Part shown: in pieces, positions 1 through 10,330 of the stretch | Position numbering within the stretch: position 1 is the stretch's first letter | How the letters are laid out: each line of letters starts with the position of its first letter | NCBI GenBank assembly: GCA_900078405.1 | Contig: FLTS01000001.1 | Coordinates: 248,001 to 312,000, forward strand | Direction: 5' to 3' | Length of the DNA stretch: 64,000 bases | From: an uncultured Stenotrophomonas sp. | GTDB lineage: Bacteria; Pseudomonadota; Gammaproteobacteria; Xanthomonadales; Xanthomonadaceae | Notes under the pieces: model-generated | What the model was told of the DNA's origin: nothing | What the model saw: the letters and a program-made list of their open reading frames with translations, nothing else | Database searches by the model: none | Position numbers and translations under genes: made by a program

Positions 1-506
1 GGCCCCGGGTCGCGCTTGCGCGGCACCCGCAGCGCCGGGTCGTCGCTGGCCGGCACCTGCTCGACATCCAGTTCCTCGTGGCCGGCGATCCAACGCAGCG
101 CCGGCAATTGCGCTGGCAGCCAGTGCAGCAGCGCGACCAATGCATCGATCTGCACACGCGGATAGGGTTCGTCCATCGCCTGGTGGCGCGAGTCCAGCCA
201 ATGCGGGTAGCGGCCGCGGTTGACCAGTTCGATACCTACCGAACGCGGGTTGAAACCACGCACGTGGTGGGCCACGCGCAGCACGTCCACGTACTGGTGG
301 ATGCTGCCGTCGCGATCGATGTAGTAATGGCCACTGTTGCCGGTACCACTGGCGTAGAGCACGCGCTCGCCGTATTCGCGCGCCGTTGCCAGGTCCGGCA
401 GTTCGGTGCAGTGGATCACCACCAGGTCGACCGCCGCCGGCTCGCGCGCCGGCAGCAACGGTTCGTAGGGCAGGGACGCGGCGTGGATGAAGGGCATGGC
501 GGGCAT
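1..506 (-). CDS. N-acetylmuramoyl-L-alanine amidase (amidase_2 family), partial at window edge
   Basis: The reading frame stays open from the start at 506 to the window edge, so the C-terminus is missing. The translation has the amidase_2 signature: VVIHCTE near residue 30 (first zinc His), a GHYYIDRDG strand, VAHHVRG (second His region) and SVGIELVN, followed by a downstream GHEE motif. Family members cleave the lactyl-amide bond between muramic acid and the stem peptide. No signal peptide is evident, so it could be a cytoplasmic AmpD-like muropeptide amidase, but I cannot separate AmpD from related amidases without the missing end. A second in-frame ATG lies at 497. It is divergent from the hydrolase at 556. 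Confidence 0.75.
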   Translation of the reverse strand, partial: MPAMPFIHAASLPYEPLLPAREPAAVDLVVIHCTELPDLATAREYGERVLYASGTGNSGHYYIDRDGSIHQYVDVLRVAHHVRGFNPRSVGIELVNRGRYPHWLDSRHQAMDEPYPRVQIDALVALLHWLPAQLPALRWIAGHEELDVEQVPASDDPALRVPRKRDPG

Positions 507-555
507 CGGGCGATGCTAGCATTGCGCCCCCAGTGCTTCTGCCCGAATACCTGTG

Positions 556-1083
556 ATGAACCGCGGCCACTGCATTCTTTCCCACGGTTTCGAAAGCGGC
601 CCGGAGGCGACCAAGGTCACCGCGCTGGCCGAGGTGGCGCAGCGGCTGGGCTGGAGCCACGAGCGCCCGGACTACACCGACCTGGACGCGCGCCGCGAGG
701 TCAGCGAAGTCGGCGACGTGCCTGCGCGCCTGCAGCGCCTGATCCAGCGGGCGGGCGAAGCCGCGCGGCAGGGCCCGGTGGTGCTGGCCGGTTCCAGCCT
801 CGGCGCCTATGTTTCGGCCATCGCCTCGCTGCACGTGCCGGTGCGCGCGCTGTTCCTGATGGTGCCGCCGACGAAGATGGGGCCGATGCCGGCGCTGGAT
901 GCGACGGCGGTGCCGACCAGTGTCATCCACGCCTGGCATGACGAACTGATCGCGCCGGCCGAGGTCATCGGCTGGGCACGGGCGCGTGCGGCGCGGCTGC
1001 TGCTGGTCGATGACGGGCACCGGCTGGAGAACCACGTCGAAACCTCGGCGCGCGAATTCGAGGCGCTGCTCCAGACTTTGTAG
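556..1083 (+). CDS. YqiA-like alpha/beta-fold hydrolase (esterase)
   Basis: This 175-residue protein has the compact single-domain layout of the YqiA/UPF0227 hydrolases. An N-terminal LSHGFESGPEATK strand precedes the nucleophile elbow GSSLGAY (Ser near residue 80). WHDELI is a plausible acid position and DDGHRLEN carries the catalytic His. These enzymes are cytoplasmic esterases of uncertain physiological substrate. I prefer ATG 556 to the GTG at 553. The stop codon TAG (1081-1083) lies inside the GTAG end of a palindromic repeat. It is divergently arranged with the amidase gene, with about 50 bp between starts. Confidence 0.8.
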   Translation: MNRGHCILSHGFESGPEATKVTALAEVAQRLGWSHERPDYTDLDARREVSEVGDVPARLQRLIQRAGEAARQGPVVLAGSSLGAYVSAIASLHVPVRALFLMVPPTKMGPMPALDATAVPTSVIHAWHDELIAPAEVIGWARARAARLLLVDDGHRLENHVETSAREFEALLQTL

Positions 1084-1150
1084 ATGCGGGGCTTGCCCCG
1101 CATGCGGCTTCACCGGGAAAGCTTCATGCGGGGCAAGCCCCCGCATCTAC
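1080..1150. repeat. GTAG-type palindromic repeat pair (REP-like)
   Basis: GTAG at 1080-1083 opens a small hairpin (1080-1104), and its inverted partner ends in CTAC at 1147-1150, with the two arms enclosing a short spacer. This matches the style of the Stenotrophomonas GTAG (SMAG-type) REP elements. The repeat supplies the TAG stop of the upstream hydrolase. Confidence 0.8.
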
Positions 1151-1254
1151 AAGGCATATGGATGGGGCAATGCCCGCAGGCCAACGGGTTGCACGGTGCT
1201 GCGGCCCGTACAATGACGCCCCCGGCCCGTTGCCGTTCCCCCGTGGTATCCCCT

Positions 1255-3457
<2,203 letters not shown>

Positions 3458-3474
3458 GCGCGAGCGGTTTCCCT

Positions 3475-3543
3475 GTAGGAGCGACGCGAGTCGCGACCGG
3501 GCCTTCCCGGTAAATCCCCGGTCGCGACTCGCGTCGCTCCTAC
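3475..3543. repeat. GTAG-type palindromic repeat pair
   Basis: GTAG at 3475-3478 and CTAC at 3540-3543 bound a long inverted repeat (gtaggagcgacgcgagtcgc and its complement) with a short spacer. It lies between two converging genes. Its right end provides the TAG stop of the DUF445 gene on the minus strand, and it may act as a bidirectional terminator. Confidence 0.85.
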
Positions 3544-4823
3544 AGGTGCAGCCAACCGGTCAGCGCGTGCAGCAGCAGGCCGATCAGGCCGCCGACCAGG
3601 GTGCCGTTGAAGCGGATGTATTGCAGGTCGCGGCCGACGCTCAGTTCCAGTTGCTCGACCAGTTTCGCCTCGTCCCAACTCTTCACCGTCTGCGCGATGT
3701 GCGCGGTCACGCCGCTGCGCAGGCGCGTGGTGAGTTTCTCCGCGCCGGCCAGCATGTGCTGGTTGAGCGCGTCGCGCAGCGCCGGGTCACCGCCGATGGC
3801 GGTGCCGAGCTTGCCGAGGCTGCGCTCCAGGTGCCCGGCCAATGCCGAATCCTCGCGCGACAGGTCCCCGCGCAGGTACCGGTGGATGCGCTGCCACAGG
3901 CCCTGCACGTAATCCTGTACCGCCGGGTGGTCGATCACCTGCTGCTTGAGCGCATCGACGCGTTCGGCCAGCGCCGGGTCGTGGCGCAGCCGCTGCATGT
4001 AGTCGCCGAGCCAGCGCGCGTAGTCCTGCCGCAGCGGGTGTCCGGGCTGCGACAGCACCTCCTGCAGTTCCTCCAGCGCCGCACGCGCCAGCCGCTCGGC
4101 CAGCGAATCACCGATCTCGTCGATGGGCTTCACCCAGTCCACGGTGCTCGCCAGCTTCGGCCATTCCTTGCGGATGTAGCGCACGATCAGTGTCGAGGCG
4201 CGCTGGCGCACGGCGTCGTCGTCGAGCCAGCCGGCGATGCGGGTCAGCCCTTCGTCGAGCACGTGCTGGTGGCGGTTGTCGGCGGTGAGCAGGCCGAGCA
4301 GGTCGCCGGCGGTGGCCGCGGCGTTCCACTGCCGCAGCTGTTCGACCACGAAACGCTGGATGGCGGCGCGCACGGCGGTTTCGTCCAGCAGATCCAGCGC
4401 CTGCACGGCCCAGCCGCGCGCCATGCCGGCCAGCATCCGCGCCTGCTGCGGCTGCGCCAGCCAGTGCCCGAGCCGGGTGGCCGGGTCGAATACCTTCAGC
4501 TTGGCCAGCAATGCGTCGGGTTCGAGGAAGTGGTCGCGCACGAACACCGCCAGGCTGTCGGCGATGCGAGCCTTGTTGCGCGGGATGATCGCGGTGTGCG
4601 GGATCGGCAGGTTCAGCGGGCGGCGGAACAGCGCCACCACTGCGAACCAGTCGGCCAGCGCGCCGACCGTGGCCGCCTCGCAGAACGCGCCCACCCACGC
4701 CCACGCACCGCGCTCGCCGTTGAGGTGGCTGGCGACGAAGCCGGCCAGCATCGCCAGCAGCATCGCCAGCGCGTACAGCTTGAGCCGGCGCAGCTGCGCG
4801 CGGCGCGGATCGGCGGCGCCCAC
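3540..4823 (-). CDS. DUF445 family membrane protein (YjiN-like)
   Basis: The product has about 427 residues. It has one N-terminal membrane segment (KLYALAMLLAMLAGFVASH), the conserved motif ATVGALADWFAVVALFRRP that marks DUF445, a long helical middle, and a C-terminal hydrophobic helix (GTLVGGLIGLLLHALTGWL). I place the start at GTG 4823, two bases after the stop of the upstream DUF5671 gene (4826-4828), which suggests an operon with translational coupling. A longer frame reaches into that gene and is less likely. The stop codon comes from the adjoining repeat. The biochemical function of the family is unknown. Confidence 0.85.
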   Translation of the reverse strand: MGAADPRRAQLRRLKLYALAMLLAMLAGFVASHLNGERGAWAWVGAFCEAATVGALADWFAVVALFRRPLNLPIPHTAIIPRNKARIADSLAVFVRDHFLEPDALLAKLKVFDPATRLGHWLAQPQQARMLAGMARGWAVQALDLLDETAVRAAIQRFVVEQLRQWNAAATAGDLLGLLTADNRHQHVLDEGLTRIAGWLDDDAVRQRASTLIVRYIRKEWPKLASTVDWVKPIDEIGDSLAERLARAALEELQEVLSQPGHPLRQDYARWLGDYMQRLRHDPALAERVDALKQQVIDHPAVQDYVQGLWQRIHRYLRGDLSREDSALAGHLERSLGKLGTAIGGDPALRDALNQHMLAGAEKLTTRLRSGVTAHIAQTVKSWDEAKLVEQLELSVGRDLQYIRFNGTLVGGLIGLLLHALTGWLHL

Positions 4824-4825
4824 GT

Positions 4826-5899
4826 TCAGTCCCCGTCGCCCACGCCGCGGCGGAAGCAGTGGGCGCCGGCCGGATGCGCCCATTGCCCGGCTTGCGGCAG
4901 GCGCCAGCGCGCGCGGCGTTCACCACTGTCAGTGGCGAAATCGGCGCACAGTTCGTAATGCGTGGCGTCGAGCGGGTGGTAGCGGTAATCGCCGCCGCCG
5001 GCCGGGTCGTGGCGCGGCAGGTTGACGCCCGGTTGCGCGGCCAGCATACCGAGGTCGGTCGGCAGCGACTGGTGTTCGTGCCACCACTGGTTGACGGCGA
5101 TCCCCAGTGTCTGCAGGTCGCCGATGCGGGTTTCGTCCAGCCGCAGCCGCCGTTGCTGCGCGGGTGAATCCATCACCCACACACCGGCGGCGATGGACAG
5201 AGCGGTGGCGATGCCGGCGGCCCACAACACGCGGCGGCCGGAGGCTGGTTGGTCGGCGCCCGCGACCTCTTCGCGGCGCAGGTCGCGCAGGTAGTGGCCG
5301 AACACCGTGCCGGCGATGGCGGCGACCACGGCGACCTTGAGCACGAAGCGCAGGCTCAGTTCACCGCCGAGCAGGTTGAACACCAGCGTGGTCAGGTCGC
5401 CGATCAGCACCGCGGCGGCGACGAACAGGGTCAGGTAGGTGAGCCAGCGGCGGATCGGCGACAGGCGCTTGATCGGATGCCTGGCGACGTCATGGGCGAG
5501 GTGGCGGGCGACGAAGGTGAATACCGGGAAGGCGATGACCAGCGCCGACAGCGACCAGCGGATCGAGCCGGTGCGCCGCAGCACCTGCCATTGCGCGTCG
5601 GCCGGGTCGGGCAGTAGGTGTTCGAGCAGCGCGAACAGCAGGCTGCCGAGATTCCATGCGAAGAAATACAGCGCGCTGAACAGCAGCAGGTAGAGGAAGG
5701 CTTCGCGCGCGGACAGCGAGGCGCGCGGGCGCGGCACCGGCAGCGCGAAATCCACCTCGGCCCAGCCGTCGAGCACGCCGCCTACCTGCTCGGCGCTCCA
5801 GCCGGCGGCCAGCAGCGTCTGCGTCACCTGCTCGCGGTCGTGGCCGCGCATCAGTGCGTCGCGGACGAATTGCTCCAGTTCCGGGGATGCGGAGGCCAT
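4826..5899 (-). CDS. DUF5671-type multi-pass membrane protein
   Basis: The product has 357 residues. Residues 1-60 form a small soluble helical region (SPELEQFVRDALMRGHDREQV, then AAGWS) of the kind seen at the N-terminus of DUF5671 proteins, predicted to bind or sense something unknown. Five or so hydrophobic segments follow between about residues 70 and 250. The C-terminal 110 residues are soluble and probably extracytoplasmic. ATG 5899 is the only good start. It is followed at once by the DUF445 gene, so the two probably work at the same membrane. Function is unknown. Confidence 0.75.
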   Translation of the reverse strand: MASASPELEQFVRDALMRGHDREQVTQTLLAAGWSAEQVGGVLDGWAEVDFALPVPRPRASLSAREAFLYLLLFSALYFFAWNLGSLLFALLEHLLPDPADAQWQVLRRTGSIRWSLSALVIAFPVFTFVARHLAHDVARHPIKRLSPIRRWLTYLTLFVAAAVLIGDLTTLVFNLLGGELSLRFVLKVAVVAAIAGTVFGHYLRDLRREEVAGADQPASGRRVLWAAGIATALSIAAGVWVMDSPAQQRRLRLDETRIGDLQTLGIAVNQWWHEHQSLPTDLGMLAAQPGVNLPRHDPAGGGDYRYHPLDATHYELCADFATDSGERRARWRLPQAGQWAHPAGAHCFRRGVGDGD

Positions 5900-5975
5900 C
5901 GCGGGTTCCTCGTGGGAGATGGCGCATGGTTACCGGCTTGCCGGTGCGAGCGCAATTACATGGCCGCACGATGAT

Positions 5976-6045
5976 GTAGGTGCGGGGCTTGCCCCGCACT
6001 GGGGCTTCATCGGTAAAGCTTCATGCGGGGCAAGCCCCGCATCCA
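5976..6045. repeat. GTAG-type palindromic repeat pair
   Basis: GTAG at 5976-5979 opens a hairpin of the gtgcggggcttgccccgcac class, followed about 30 nt later by the inverted partner ending near 6045. It separates the DUF5671 gene from the ParB-like gene. Confidence 0.75.
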
Positions 6046-6074
6046 TGACACGGGGAGATTGCGGCGCCGGGCGA

Positions 6075-7002
6075 TCAGGCTTCGGTGCTTTCCGTTGCGG
6101 CGGCCAGCCGAGCGCGCAGCGCATCCAGCTCCATGCGCAGTGCCTGATTCTCGGCGGTCAGCGAGGCCACGCGCTGGCGCAGGGCTTCTACTTCGCCAGC
6201 GTCCGCCGCGTTGGCGGTTGGTGTTGCTGCATCTTCCGCAACCGGCTCGGGCTTCGGCTTGCGCCGGGCTTCGCGCACGCGCCTGGCTGCCTGCTTCAGT
6301 TCGTCCTTGCCCCCTTGCGCCGCCGCGCGCTGTTCCTCTTCCGGCAGGCTGGCGACCACCGCCGCGGCGCTGATCGACAGCGCGCCGGTCTTCACTGCCG
6401 CGATCACTTCCGGCGCGGCATGGCTGTGGATCTTCTCGATCATCGCCACCTGGCTGGCGCTGAGCTTGGCCTCGCGCGCCAGTTCGGTCTTGGACAGCTT
6501 CGGTGCCGGTTCCCACGGCGGTGTATCGGCGTCGGTATCAGATGCGGCGGGCGCGGCCTCGCCTTCGCTCTCGCGGCGCAACTGCTCCTGCTCGGCGGCA
6601 TGGCGCGCATCGAGGATCGCGCGCTTGCGCAGCGCCAGGGCGAGGCGGCCGCGCAGCCCGCGCCTGCTGGGCCTGCCGCCGCGCCTGCAGAATTTCTTTC
6701 TTGCGCAGCGCCAGCACGCCGCGCTGGAAGTCGGACACGCTGCGCCGGCCCAGGTGCTGCTCGATCATCCACAGGTGCACGTCCTCCATCGTCCGGAAGC
6801 GGGTGTTCTGCACGGTGTTGAACGGCAGGCCGTGCTTCATGCAGATGCCGTAGCGGTTGTGGCCGTCGATCAGCACGTTGCCCCACAGCACCAGTGCATC
6901 GCGGCAGCCCTCGGCGAGCAGACTGCGCTCCAGCGCGTCGTGCTCGTCCGATGTCAGCGGGTCGATGTAGGCCTTGAGTTCTTCGTTGACGATGATGTCC
7001 AT
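6075..7002 (-). pseudogene. ParB/Srx-fold protein (plasmid partition-like), frameshifted
   Basis: The N-terminal part starts at ATG 7002 (MDIIVNEELKAYIDPL) and contains VLWGNVLIDGHNRYGIC, the typical core of ParB N-terminal-like domains that bind nucleotide. The frame then drifts into low-complexity sequence. The correct C-terminal part (RKRAILDARHAAEQEQLRR, then a helix-turn-helix-like KLSKTELAREAKLSASQVA and a coiled coil with ASLTAENQALRMELDALRA) lies in another frame down to 6075. One extra base near 6652-6656 explains this, since deleting it gives ARAAGRLALALRKRAIL. The intact protein would be about 308 residues. Such genes recur in Xanthomonadaceae chromosomes, and it may be a solitary DNA-binding regulator rather than a partition protein. 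Whether the shift is genuine or a sequencing error is open. Confidence 0.7.
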
Positions 7003-7155
7003 GCATGCTGCCGGTGAAACGTGGGCCGGCATTGTAGTGAGGATGCTTCCCCGATGGTTGCAGCGGCAACCGGAAATGCCGCGCCGACAGGCCACCGGTG
7101 GCTGCTTTCTTGCTTAGAATCGGCGTTCCCCACGACGGCTCCCGGTATCTTCCAG

Positions 7156-8055
7156 ATGACTTCTTCCCCCGCCCCGCTGCGCGGCAGCATCGTCGCGCTG
7201 GTCACGCCCATGCACGAGGACGGCAGCGTCGACTACGACGCGCTGCGCCGCCTGATCGACTGGCACGTGGCCGAGGGCACCGATTGCATCGGCGTGGTCG
7301 GCACCACCGGCGAGTCGCCGACGGTGAACGTGGACGAGCATTGCCAGATCATCCGCGTGGCGGTGGAACAGGCCGCCGGGCGGGTGCCGGTGATGGCCGG
7401 CTGCGGCGGCAATTCCACCGCCGAGGCGATCGCATTGGCGCGGTTCGCGCGCGAGGTGGGCGCCAGCAGTCAGCTGCAGGTGGTGCCGTACTACAACAAG
7501 CCGGGGCAGGAAGGGCAGTACCGCCATTTCAAGGCGATCGCCGAGGCCACCGGCGATCTGCCGATCGTGCTCTACAACGTGCCGGGCCGCACCGTGGCCG
7601 ATATGCAGCACGACACCGTGCTGCGGCTGGCGCAGGTGCCGGGCATCGTCGGCATCAAGGAGGCCACCGGCAACCTGGAGCGCGCGCAGTGGTTGATCCG
7701 CGAAGCGCCGGAGGGTTTCGCGGTGTATTCGGGCGACGATGCCACCGCGGTGGCGCTGATGCTCTGCGGCGGCCACGGCAACGTCAGCGTGACCGCCAAC
7801 GTGGCGCCGCGGCTGATGCGCGAGCTGTGCGCCGCGGCGCTGGCCGGCGACGTGGCGGCGGCGATGGCGATCCAGCGGCGGCTGCTGCCGGTGCACCGGC
7901 AGATGTTCGTCGAGGCCAACCCGATCCCGGTGAAGTGGGCATTGGCGCGCATGGGCCGGTGTGGCGGCACGCTGCGGCTGCCGATGACCGAGCTGGAGCC
8001 GGCCAATCAGGCCAGGCTGGAAGCAGCGCTGCGCGAGGCGGGCCTGCTGGCCTGA
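7156..8055 (+). CDS. dapA: 4-hydroxy-tetrahydrodipicolinate synthase
   Basis: DapA condenses pyruvate with aspartate semialdehyde, the first committed step of lysine and meso-diaminopimelate synthesis in the cytoplasm. The 299-residue product shows [10 protein letters not shown] at the N-terminus, GTTGESPT (pyruvate-site Thr-Thr region), [17 protein letters not shown] with the catalytic Tyr, and GIKEATG with the Schiff-base Lys near residue 166. ATG 7156 gives the usual family length. An in-frame extension upstream to 7021 lacks homology and overlaps the divergent ParB-like gene region. No operon partner follows directly, and the next gene is convergent. Confidence 0.95.
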   Translation: MTSSPAPLRGSIVALVTPMHEDGSVDYDALRRLIDWHVAEGTDCIGVVGTTGESPTVNVDEHCQIIRVAVEQAAGRVPVMAGCGGNSTAEAIALARFAREVGASSQLQVVPYYNKPGQEGQYRHFKAIAEATGDLPIVLYNVPGRTVADMQHDTVLRLAQVPGIVGIKEATGNLERAQWLIREAPEGFAVYSGDDATAVALMLCGGHGNVSVTANVAPRLMRELCAAALAGDVAAAMAIQRRLLPVHRQMFVEANPIPVKWALARMGRCGGTLRLPMTELEPANQARLEAALREAGLLA

Positions 8056-8233
8056 GCGCCTGCCGCCCGGAAGGCGGAGTCGGTGTCTTGCCGGGCAACA
8101 GGCACCGGGCAGCCCCGTTTTCGACGATGCATCGGAAAAGGTGGCCGGGATCGCTCCAGTGGACCGGTCCCGGCCAGTACCGCGCCCGAGGGCCGCTGAC
8201 CGGCCGGCGCGATGTCGCCTCAGGTGCCGGCCG

Positions 8234-8668
8234 TCAATCCTTTTCCTGTGCGACCACTTCGCCGGTGGCCGGGTCCAGGCGCACTTTCACTTTGGAACCT
8301 CCGGCAGTCCGGCCCTTGGCCTTCCACAGGCCATCATCCAGCTCCACGTCGTGCACGCCGCTGTAGCCGGCCGTGGCAAGCTGCGCGCGGATGTCGGCTT
8401 CGCCCAACTGCGGGACCGCCTCGGCCGGGTACACGGTGCCGTTGGTCGGGTCCAGGCGCACATCCACGTGCTTGCCGTTGGCGCTGGTCGCCTCGGCCTT
8501 CCACATGCCGTCTTCGAACTCCAGGTCCTCCACTTCGGTATAGCCCTGTGCCTCCAGCTGCGCACGCACCTGTGGCGCAGTGAGTGCGTCCTGCGCCCGG
8601 GCGACGCCGGTGGTGGCCAACGCAAGGGCCGCGGCAAGAAGGGCGGTATGTAGCGGTCGATTGTCCAT
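8234..8668 (-). CDS. Secreted protein with two PepSY-like repeats
   Basis: The 144-residue product starts at ATG 8668, preceded by a good GAGGAG ribosome site. A signal peptide ends at ARAQ near residue 23-25. Two similar units of about 60 residues follow: LTAPQVRAQLEAQGYTEV...DGMWKAEA...VDVRLDPTNG and LGEADIRAQLATAGYSGV...DGLWKAKG...VKVRLDPATG. This is the PepSY/YpeB layout, found in periplasmic proteins thought to inhibit peptidases or bind metals. Longer in-frame starts add an unlikely arginine-rich extension. The 178 bp between dapA and this gene hold no further gene. Confidence 0.8.
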   Translation of the reverse strand: MDNRPLHTALLAAALALATTGVARAQDALTAPQVRAQLEAQGYTEVEDLEFEDGMWKAEATSANGKHVDVRLDPTNGTVYPAEAVPQLGEADIRAQLATAGYSGVHDVELDDGLWKAKGRTAGGSKVKVRLDPATGEVVAQEKD

Positions 8669-8936
8669 CGGTTTGCTCCTCGTTTCGTCGCGCTTTCCAC
8701 GCAGCCCCGATCCTGGCGGTGTCCTCCTGTACCCGGCCATGAACCGGCGTGGATATGCCGTATCGCGGTCCGGGGCGGTTAACCGACGTGGACGGCAGGG
8801 GAAGAAAACGTTCGGCGGACGTGGGTTTTCCGTCGGCGCGTGGTGAAGGCGGCGCGCTCTGGTGGCGGTTGCAACCAATGCCGGCCGTGGCACGGCGCCG
8901 TGCCAGAATCACCGCCACTTCCCCACTGGCAATCCG

Positions 8937-10223
8937 ATGACGCCTTCCACCGCCGCCCCTGTCGCCAACTCCCCGGGCCGTGTGCTGGCGGCCAGCCTGG
9001 TCGGCACCACCATCGAGTTCTTCGATTTCTACATCTACGCCACCGCGGCGGTGCTGGTGTTCCCGAAGCTGTTCTTCCCCGAGAGCAGCGAGAACGCGGC
9101 GATGCTGCAATCGCTGGCGACCTTCGCGGTGGCCTTCATCGCGCGGCCGGTGGGCTCGGCGCTGTTCGGCCACTACGGTGATCGCATCGGCCGCAAGGCC
9201 ACGCTGGTGGCGGCGTTGCTGATGATGGGCCTGTCCACGGTGGCGATCGGCCTGCTGCCCACCCACGACCGCATCGGCCTGGCGGCGCCGGCGCTGCTGG
9301 CGCTGTGCCGGTTCGGGCAGGGCCTGGGGCTGGGCGGTGAATGGGGTGGGGCGGTGCTGTTGGCCACCGAGAACGCGCCGCCGGGCAAGCGCGCGTGGTA
9401 CGGCATGTTCCCGCAGCTGGGGGCGCCCCTGGGGTTCCTGCTGTCGGCCGGCATCTTCCTGCTGCTGGGCAAGGCGATGGACGACGCGGCATTCCTGGCA
9501 TGGGGTTGGCGCGTACCGTTCATCGCCAGCGCACTGCTGGTGATCGTCGGCCTGTGGGTGCGCCTGAACATCCACGAGACGCCGGATTTCCTCAGGGCGA
9601 TGGAAACCGGGCAGCGGGTGCGCCTGCCGATGCGCGAGGTGCTGGCCGGGCATGGCTTCGCGGTGGCGGTGGGCACGCTGGCCGCGTTCGCCACCTTCGT
9701 GCTGTTCTACCTGATGACGGTGTTCACGCTGGGCCACGGCACCACGAAGCTGGGCTATGCCCGCGAGGACTTCCTGCTGATGCAGATGGTCGGCATCCTG
9801 TTCTTCGCCGCCGGCATCCCGTTGTCGGCGTGGTATGGCGACCGCCGCGGCACGGTGCACACGATGTTGCTGGCGACGCTGGCGATCTTCGCGTTCGGCC
9901 TGTTGTTCCAACCCTTGTTCCAGGCCGCGCACCCGTGGCAGGTGATCGGTTTCCTGTCGCTGGGCCTGTTCCTGATGGGCCTTACCTATGGTCCCTGCAG
10001 CACCATGCTTGCCAGTCTGTACCCGGTGCAGGTGCGCTACACCGGCGCGTCGCTGTCGTTCAACCTGGCCGGCATCCTCGGCGCCGCGCCCGCGCCCTAT
10101 GCGGCGACGTGGCTGGCCGGGAAATTCGGCATTGCCGCGGTGGGCTGGTATTTGTGCGTGACGGCGTTGGTGACGGGGCTGGCGTTGTGGGCGATAGCGT
10201 GGCGCGGTACCGGTAAGGTATAG
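8937..10223 (+). CDS. MFS transporter of the metabolite:H+ symporter (MHS) family
   Basis: The product has 428 residues and about twelve hydrophobic segments. TTIEFFDFYIYATAAVLVF opens the first helix as in ShiA, ProP and related MHS symporters. FGHYGDRIGRKATL is the loop 2-3 signature, and RFGQGLGLGGEWGGAVLL is the typical helix 4-5 motif. These inner-membrane proteins take up small organic acids, betaines or aromatic acids with protons. The substrate cannot be told from the sequence. ATG 8937 fits the family start. It is divergent from the PepSY gene, so the roughly 270 bp between them must hold both promoters. Confidence 0.85.
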   Translation: MTPSTAAPVANSPGRVLAASLVGTTIEFFDFYIYATAAVLVFPKLFFPESSENAAMLQSLATFAVAFIARPVGSALFGHYGDRIGRKATLVAALLMMGLSTVAIGLLPTHDRIGLAAPALLALCRFGQGLGLGGEWGGAVLLATENAPPGKRAWYGMFPQLGAPLGFLLSAGIFLLLGKAMDDAAFLAWGWRVPFIASALLVIVGLWVRLNIHETPDFLRAMETGQRVRLPMREVLAGHGFAVAVGTLAAFATFVLFYLMTVFTLGHGTTKLGYAREDFLLMQMVGILFFAAGIPLSAWYGDRRGTVHTMLLATLAIFAFGLLFQPLFQAAHPWQVIGFLSLGLFLMGLTYGPCSTMLASLYPVQVRYTGASLSFNLAGILGAAPAPYAATWLAGKFGIAAVGWYLCVTALVTGLALWAIAWRGTGKV

Positions 10224-10247
10224 CCCCCCTGGATCTTCCTGTGGGAT

Positions 10248-10290
10248 GTAGGAGCGGGCTGCCTGCATCGTGGGCGTAGCCCGCTTCCAC
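10248..10290. repeat. GTAG-type palindrome between converging genes
   Basis: GTAG at 10248-10251 begins a stem (gtaggagcgggct) whose complement ends at 10290. It lies between the converging MFS and kinase genes, where a terminator is expected. Confidence 0.65.
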
Positions 10291-10330
10291 AGGGTGTGTG
10301 TCACGGCATTGCCGCTGCGGGCAGCATGGT

